From Terriglobia bacterium (lineage in GTDB: Bacteria; Acidobacteriota; Terriglobia; Bryobacterales; UBA6623): a stretch of 45,728 bases of DNA. The notes beneath the pieces were generated by a model that was given only the letters and a program-made list of their open reading frames with translations, was not told where the DNA came from and made no database searches. The stretch spans positions 1 to 45,728 of the forward strand of contig VXRL01000062.1 in NCBI GenBank assembly GCA_009838515.1, written 5' to 3'. Of the stretch, positions 41,306 through 45,728 are shown in pieces. Position numbers and translations under genes: made by a program. Position 1 is the first letter of the stretch; each line of letters opens with the position of its first letter.

Positions 41306-42241
41306 GTGGAGCCCGACACGACGAGTCTGGACGCCGGGGGGCCGGTTGTGGACGATGCGCGAGGCAGCGCGCCGGGCGTCGAGGATGACGGTGGCCCGCC
41401 GGACTCCGGCGTGCTCGACCGGGACCGCGACGTCATCCGGCGCCTGTTCGAGACGGGCGAATACCCCTACAGGGAGAAGCTCGCCCGCAAGGCCTACGAG
41501 CAGGAGAAGGCCACGCTTCAGGTGGAACTGCTGAAGGTGCAGGACTGGGTGAAGGCGACGAACCGGAAGATCGTCGTCCTGTTCGAGGGCAGGGATGCCG
41601 CTGGCAAGGGCGGGACGATCAAGCGGTTCACGGAGCATCTCAACCCGCGCGGTGCTCGGGTCGTGGCGCTCGACAGGCCGACCGACGACGAGCGGACTCA
41701 GTGGTTCTTCCAGCGCTACATCCGGCATCTGCCGCGGGGCGGCGAGATCGTGCTGTTCGACCGCTCTTGGTACAACCGCGGCGGCGTCGAGCGCGTCATG
41801 GGGTTTTGCAACGCCAAGGAGTACTTGGAGTTCATGCGTCAGGCACCCGAGCTGGAGCGCATGTTTGTCCGCAGCGGGATCCTGCTGTTCAAGTACTGGT
41901 TCTCCGTCACCCGAGAGGAGCAGAGGCACCGCTTCGAGGCCCGCGAGCAGGACGCCCTGAAGCAGTGGAAGCTGTCGCCGGTGGATCGCCAGTCGCTCGA
42001 CAAGTGGGACGAGTACACGGCGGCCAAGGAGGCGATGTTCTTCTACACGGACACTGCCGATGCGCCGTGGACGATCGTCAAGTCCGACGACAAGAAGCGC
42101 GCTCGTCTGAACTGCATGCGGCATTTTCTGGCCGCGTTGCCGTACACGAACAAGGACGCCCTGCGAGTAGGCCGACCGGATCCGCTGATCGTGGCCAGCG
42201 CCGACATGATCGGCGGCGGAGACGCGGTGCTCGGCAGGTGA
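41306..42241 (+). CDS. ppk2: Polyphosphate kinase 2
   Basis: This 311-residue protein has the PPK2 core: Walker A GRDAAGKGG at 95-103, DRSWYNR at 152-158 (Walker B-like, catalytic Asp), the lid region FKYWFSVTREEQRHRFEAR and KLSPVDRQSLDKWDEYTAAKEAMF, then WTIVKSDDKKRARLNCMRHFL. PPK2 enzymes transfer phosphate between polyphosphate and nucleotides, usually making NTP/NDP. The single domain suggests class I. An acidic, Gly/Pro-rich extension of about 45 residues precedes the catalytic core. GTG 41306 is preferred on promoter spacing; GTG 41300 would add two residues. A 9-bp inverted repeat follows the gene. Confidence 0.93.
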   Translation: MEPDTTSLDAGGPVVDDARGSAPGVEDDGGPPDSGVLDRDRDVIRRLFETGEYPYREKLARKAYEQEKATLQVELLKVQDWVKATNRKIVVLFEGRDAAGKGGTIKRFTEHLNPRGARVVALDRPTDDERTQWFFQRYIRHLPRGGEIVLFDRSWYNRGGVERVMGFCNAKEYLEFMRQAPELERMFVRSGILLFKYWFSVTREEQRHRFEAREQDALKQWKLSPVDRQSLDKWDEYTAAKEAMFFYTDTADAPWTIVKSDDKKRARLNCMRHFLAALPYTNKDALRVGRPDPLIVASADMIGGGDAVLGR

Positions 42242-42265
42242 AACGGCTTCAAGAGATCCGCGGCA

Positions 42266-42299
42266 CCGTTCGCTAGCAAGGGCAGCGGGCAGCGAACGG
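42266..42299 (+). terminator. 9-bp inverted repeat after ppk2
   Basis: CCGTTCGCT (42266-42274) and AGCGAACGG (42291-42299) pair perfectly around a 16-nt loop, 25 nt after the ppk2 stop. No T tract follows, so it may be a Rho-type or 3'-stabilising hairpin, or an operator upstream of the lpt operon. Confidence 0.4.
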
Positions 42300-42434
42300 C
42301 TCAAATCGTCCTCTGGATTCACGCCCGGCAAGTGGTGTTGGCATCCCAGCCCCGGAGCCCGTGAGTCGGATCGAATGCTCTGCCCGATCGCCGGGAGGCT
42401 TACGCGGCGCAATGTAGCCGGCCCGAGGCGCTGA

Positions 42435-42440
42435 TATCAT
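42435..42440 (+). promoter_or_regulatory. -10-like TATCAT 8 nt before TTG 42449
   Basis: TATCAT is followed by CAAATCGC and the TTG start of the LptC/LptA fusion. No ribosome-binding site is present. Confidence 0.4.
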
Positions 42441-42448
42441 CAAATCGC

Positions 42449-44683
42449 TTGCGCAATCCCTTACGATCTCTGCTGTTGCTGGCCGCGCTGGCGCTGCTGG
42501 CTTTGGTCGTGCACGACTATCTGGGGTCGCGGACCGCGGCCGGAAGAGACTCGACGCAGGCGGTGCCGACATTGCCGGAGGATCTCTCGGCCCAGTCGCA
42601 GAGTTGGCGCTTGGCACAGACCATTGGTGATTCCACGCGCATGGAGGTCAGCGCCGATGACTTCATTCAAGGAGCGGACGGGCTGACGACCGACCTGAGT
42701 GGAGTCGTGCTGAAGATCATTCGAATACGGGCGGGGAGCCTTGACCGCGTCGAGAGCGACGCGATGCGGATGCTGGCGGATGGAAGTCTTTACAGCGATG
42801 GCGAGACGCTGATCACGTTGGGTATCCCGGCTGATGGCGGAACGGGACGCCCGGTAGAGGTCGCAACTTCAGGAGTGACGTTTCGCCCGTCTGCCAACAG
42901 TGCCAGCACGAATCGGAGGGTGGCGTACCGGTTCGCCGACGGGGCGGGCAGTTCCCTGGGAGCCGCGTACGATGCGGATACGGGGGTCTTGCAGATGACG
43001 TCCGAGGTGCGCCTGGCACGCTTCGGGCAGGCCCCCGCCGAGCCATCGGCCGTTATCCGGGCTGGCAACTTGCTCTATGCCGAGGAAGGGGCGCGGATTC
43101 AACTCGCAGGACACGCCCGAATCGAGCAAGGCGCAGGCTGGCTCGAATGCGATAGCGGTGAGGTCTTGATGTCCAACGGGCGCGTCCGCCGAGTCGATGG
43201 CGTCAATGCGCGTGGCGGCGAGAGCGTCGGGGACCGGCGGACCGAGTTTTCGGCGCCTCGGCTTGAGGCGGAGTTTGCCATCGACGGCGAACTGGCGCGT
43301 TCCCGCGGCTCGGGCGGGGCCAGATTCGCGTCGATCGAGGCTGGGCAGCGCATCGAGGTAAAGGCCGATTCCGTCGACTTGCATTACGAGGCCGAGGTGA
43401 GGTCATCTTCGAGTGCCTCGTCGAGTCGGTTGCGTCGTGTCCAGGCACGCGGAGCGGCGCAAGCTTCGCTGCATCCGTCCGATGGCGGTACGGTCAGCAT
43501 GATCGAGTCCGAATCGATGTTGCTGGTCCTGAGGCCGGGGGGAGAGCAGATCGAGCGCGTTGAGACTCCGGGTCGCGGGACTCTGCACCAGCTGGCGCGC
43601 GGAGCGGATGCGCCGGCACGGACGCTGGTGGCCGGCAGCATTCGCATGGTGTACGGGCCTGCGGGCAATCTCGAGCGCCTCGCCGCTCGAAACGGAGCAC
43701 AGCTGGTCCAGCGCCCGGCTGACCAAGCGTCGCCCGAGCTGCGAAGTTGGAGCGACTCGCTCGATGCGCAGTTCGATCCCGACACAGCGGAAATCGCCGA
43801 GCTACGCCAAGCCGGGAAGTTCGGATTCGAGGAGGGCCTGAGGCGCGGTGGTGCCGACAGCGCCCGGTTTGATCTCGATGGCGGTGTGTTGGAGCTGGAG
43901 GGAAACGCCAGCGTCACGGGCGCGGGCGGCAACCTGTTGGCCTTCCAGATCGTCTTGGCTCGGGCTAGCGGCAGAGTCGATGCTGCGGGCGGTGTGACGG
44001 GATTCCTGATTCGGGAGCCAGATATCTCCGGGCAGTCGGGGACGATGGGTATGTTCGCCGGCCAGCAGCCCGTGTTCCTAGCCGCGGGGGCAATGGTCTC
44101 CGATCCAGAAAACCAGACCTTGGAGTATCGGAATGGCGCCCGTCTGTGGCAAGGCCGCAATCGAGTTGACGCAGACTCGATCCTGATCGATCAGGCCTCG
44201 AACAGCATCGAGGCCCGCGACGGGGTCGAGGCCGCGTGGATCGCAGATGACGAGAACGGTTCGGATTCGGATCCGCTCTCGATCGTGCGGTCCGGCCTGA
44301 TGCGCTATGACGCTCAGACCGGCCTGGCTCGCTTCGAGGGCGCGGTCGACTTTCGCAGGCAGGGAATGCGGGTGTTGGCCGATGAGCTGCGAACAGCGCT
44401 CGGTACAGATGGCGGGGACGCTGGCAGGCGCGCCGTCGCAGCCGGCTCGGTGCGCATCGCCGATCCGCCCGATGGTACGGGCCACCGGGCGTTCGGGGAC
44501 CGGGCCGAGTTCGACGTGGCCGAATCCGAGGTGATATTGGTCGGCCAGCCTGCGCGGATTCTGATGCCGGACGGCACGGAATCGGAAGGTGCCAGTTTGA
44601 CCTATCGCATCTCCGGTGATAGGCTGCTTGTTTTGGGCCAGGGCGAAGAGCGCGCCTACACATACCGCCCGGCTTCCCGCTAG
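42449..44683 (+). CDS. LptC/LptA (OstA-like) fusion, LPS transport periplasmic bridge
   Basis: This 744-residue protein (TTG start) has one N-terminal membrane anchor (RSLLLLAALALLALVVHDYL), as in LptC. The rest is beta-strand-rich with OstA/LptA-like repeats: VSADDFIQGADGLTTDLSGVVL, SDAMRMLADGSLYSDGET, AGNLLYAEEGARIQLAGHARIEQG, FDLDGGVLELEGNASVTGAGG, SDPENQTLEYRNGARLWQGRNRVDADSI and ESEVILVGQPARILMPDG near the end. It is three to four times longer than separate LptC (about 190) or LptA (about 180), so it appears to merge both and extend the bridge. lptB follows 30 nt downstream. Confidence 0.82.
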   Translation: MRNPLRSLLLLAALALLALVVHDYLGSRTAAGRDSTQAVPTLPEDLSAQSQSWRLAQTIGDSTRMEVSADDFIQGADGLTTDLSGVVLKIIRIRAGSLDRVESDAMRMLADGSLYSDGETLITLGIPADGGTGRPVEVATSGVTFRPSANSASTNRRVAYRFADGAGSSLGAAYDADTGVLQMTSEVRLARFGQAPAEPSAVIRAGNLLYAEEGARIQLAGHARIEQGAGWLECDSGEVLMSNGRVRRVDGVNARGGESVGDRRTEFSAPRLEAEFAIDGELARSRGSGGARFASIEAGQRIEVKADSVDLHYEAEVRSSSSASSSRLRRVQARGAAQASLHPSDGGTVSMIESESMLLVLRPGGEQIERVETPGRGTLHQLARGADAPARTLVAGSIRMVYGPAGNLERLAARNGAQLVQRPADQASPELRSWSDSLDAQFDPDTAEIAELRQAGKFGFEEGLRRGGADSARFDLDGGVLELEGNASVTGAGGNLLAFQIVLARASGRVDAAGGVTGFLIREPDISGQSGTMGMFAGQQPVFLAAGAMVSDPENQTLEYRNGARLWQGRNRVDADSILIDQASNSIEARDGVEAAWIADDENGSDSDPLSIVRSGLMRYDAQTGLARFEGAVDFRRQGMRVLADELRTALGTDGGDAGRRAVAAGSVRIADPPDGTGHRAFGDRAEFDVAESEVILVGQPARILMPDGTESEGASLTYRISGDRLLVLGQGEERAYTYRPASR

Positions 44684-44713
44684 GATGGAGCGCCGCTTGG
44701 CGCCGCCTGTCTA

Positions 44714-45460
44714 ATGGATTCCCTGCGCACTGAGCGACTGTCGAAGAGCTACAGGGGCAGGCATGTAGTCAAGGACTTCACCTTGGCCGTGCGTCGCGGC
44801 GAGATCATCGGGCTGCTGGGGCCGAACGGTGCCGGCAAGACGACCTCGTTCAACATGATCGTCGGGCTGGTCAGCCCGGATGCCGGCCAAGTCTTCGCGG
44901 ACGATGCCGACATCACGGACCTGCCGATGTATCAGCGCGCCCGCATGGGCATCAGCTACCTGCCGCAGGAAGCATCGGTGTTCCGCAAGCTCACCGTGGA
45001 CGAGAACATACTGGCGGTCTTGCAAACGCAACCGCTCGTCCGGGCCGAGCGCCGCGAGCGTCTCGACGACCTGATCGCGCAGTTCGGCCTCGATAAGGTT
45101 CGGCACAGTCGCGGTTACCAGCTGTCTGGCGGCGAGCGACGGCGCGTCGAGATCGCCCGGTCGCTGGTGCTGTCGCCGTTCTTCTTGCTGCTCGACGAGC
45201 CCTTCTCGGGCATTGACCCGAAGCAGGTGATCGAGTTGCAGGCGATTCTGGCGCGGCTGTGCGCCGACGGGATTGGCATCGTGATCACCGATCACAACGT
45301 GCGCGAGACGCTGGCGGTGACTGACCGGGCGCTCATTATCCATAACGGATCGATCTTCCGCTCGGGAACGCCGCACGAGTTGGAGAGCGACCCGGAGGTG
45401 CGCCGAGTCTACCTCGGCGAACACTTCGAACTGCCCGACCGGACCGCGCCGCGGAGCTGA
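44714..45460 (+). CDS. lptB: LPS export ABC transporter ATP-binding protein LptB
   Basis: This 248-residue ABC ATPase has Walker [10 protein letters not shown] (36-44), Q-loop region [17 protein letters not shown], signature [15 protein letters not shown], Walker [13 protein letters not shown] (Asp161, Glu162) and H-loop [10 protein letters not shown]. LptB powers extraction of LPS from the inner membrane with LptF/LptG (not in the window). The closely related sequence FRKLTVxEN and the YLGExF end (YLGEHFEL) are typical of LptB. It directly follows the LptC/LptA fusion on the same strand. Confidence 0.96.
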   Translation: MDSLRTERLSKSYRGRHVVKDFTLAVRRGEIIGLLGPNGAGKTTSFNMIVGLVSPDAGQVFADDADITDLPMYQRARMGISYLPQEASVFRKLTVDENILAVLQTQPLVRAERRERLDDLIAQFGLDKVRHSRGYQLSGGERRRVEIARSLVLSPFFLLLDEPFSGIDPKQVIELQAILARLCADGIGIVITDHNVRETLAVTDRALIIHNGSIFRSGTPHELESDPEVRRVYLGEHFELPDRTAPRS

Positions 45461-45465
45461 GCGCA

Positions 45466-45728
45466 GTGCCGACAGTCCGCTTGGAACGCGCTGGGCTGTA
45501 CGGGCCGGTGGGTGTCGTGGACACGGCCGACGCGCGCCGCTTCACGATCAGGGGCGTCCTGCAGGGCGCTTCGCTGCTGCATCCCGCCGCCAGTGCCGTC
45601 GCTCCCCAGCTCGGGCAGGGCCCAGGTCCCGTAACCGAAACGCGCTACCAGCTGGCTTGGTTCTTGGCTGGCCAGCGGCACCCTGGGGGCCGAGGCCTGA
45701 TGCTGGGGCTGGGCGGGGGCTGTGGAGT
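45466..45728 (+). CDS. Spermidine-synthase-like protein, N-terminal part (truncated by window end)
   Basis: The frame opens at GTG 45466, 5 nt after the lptB stop, with GGAG at 45452-45455 as a possible ribosome-binding site, and stays open to the window end (87 codons). The visible sequence includes LQGASLLHPAA, ETRYQLAWFL and GRGLMLGLGGGCGV, the last being the Rossmann-type SAM/dcSAM-binding loop of spermidine-synthase-like methyltransferase-fold proteins. The residues before it resemble the small N-terminal beta domain of that family. The identity is tentative because most of the gene lies outside. Confidence 0.65.
   Translation, partial: MPTVRLERAGLYGPVGVVDTADARRFTIRGVLQGASLLHPAASAVAPQLGQGPGPVTETRYQLAWFLAGQRHPGGRGLMLGLGGGCG

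Noticed and set aside
41120..42412. Minus-strand ORF of 430 codons opposite ppk2
   Set aside because: Shadow frame; ppk2 motifs are intact on the plus strand.
1..45728. CRISPR arrays, insertion sequences, integrases, phage or conjugation genes
   Set aside because: I saw no spaced repeat array, terminal inverted repeats or recombinase/transposase motifs anywhere in the window.

Overview
The window is GC-rich, densely packed bacterial chromosome. It holds about 30 protein genes and no rRNA, tRNA, CRISPR array, transposase or phage gene that I could recognise. The gene content suggests an Acidobacteriota bacterium (inference, not a phylogeny). The pointers are a tonB/exbB/exbD/exbD/TPR block, a Ser/Thr kinase with a beta-propeller tail, a DUF1549/DUF1553 plus DUF1501 pair, two DUF3604 proteins, a PQQ dehydrogenase with an internal cytochrome c segment, tandem exported FMN hydroxy-acid oxidases and a fused LptC/LptA next to LptB. 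The Lpt genes imply a lipopolysaccharide-bearing outer membrane.

Layout. 1-3170: Ton/Tol-type energisation operon (TonB C-terminus, ExbB, two ExbD, membrane-anchored TPR protein). 3273-5492: bifunctional Rel (p)ppGpp synthetase/hydrolase, behind a TATAAT box and a terminator-like hairpin. 5621-8095: exported propeller-DUF3604 protein. 8196-13537 (minus): DUF1501, DUF1549/DUF1553 and a Tat-exported sulfite-oxidase-family protein. 13768-16430: SDR divergent from a secreted DUF885 metallopeptidase-like protein. 16503-19131: two-gene operon of a HemW-like radical SAM enzyme translationally coupled to a flavin-dependent-halogenase-like protein, ending in a very strong hairpin. 19222-24149: FAH-family enzyme, membrane dipeptidase, small HD alarmone hydrolase, HyuA-like protein and DUF1801 protein. 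24240-27703: kinase-propeller protein convergent with a SanA-like protein. 28022-37411: lipoprotein sulfatase, two FMN hydroxy-acid oxidases, SGNH esterase, second DUF3604 protein and an IlvD/Edd sugar-acid dehydratase. 37570-42241: membrane methyltransferase-like protein, PQQ dehydrogenase, soluble methyltransferase-like protein and polyphosphate kinase 2. 42449-end: LptC/LptA fusion, LptB and the start of a spermidine-synthase-like gene.

Many products carry Sec, Tat or lipoprotein signals. Together with sulfatase, esterase, dipeptidase, sugar-acid dehydratase, hydroxy-acid oxidases and PQQ dehydrogenase this suggests a heterotroph that degrades complex organic matter in the periplasm and takes up products by TonB-dependent transport.

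Most unusual observations. (1) Many solitary or first-of-operon genes have a TANNNT (-10-like) hexamer ending 5-10 nt, most often exactly 6 nt, before the start codon and no Shine-Dalgarno sequence, which suggests routine leaderless transcription. Internal operon genes instead use AGGAGG or stop/start overlap. (2) The radical SAM/halogenase-like pair. (3) A helically phased TTTCRA tetrad between the sanA-like and sulfatase genes. (4) A tandem hydroxy-acid oxidase pair in which one copy has lost the substrate-binding arginine.
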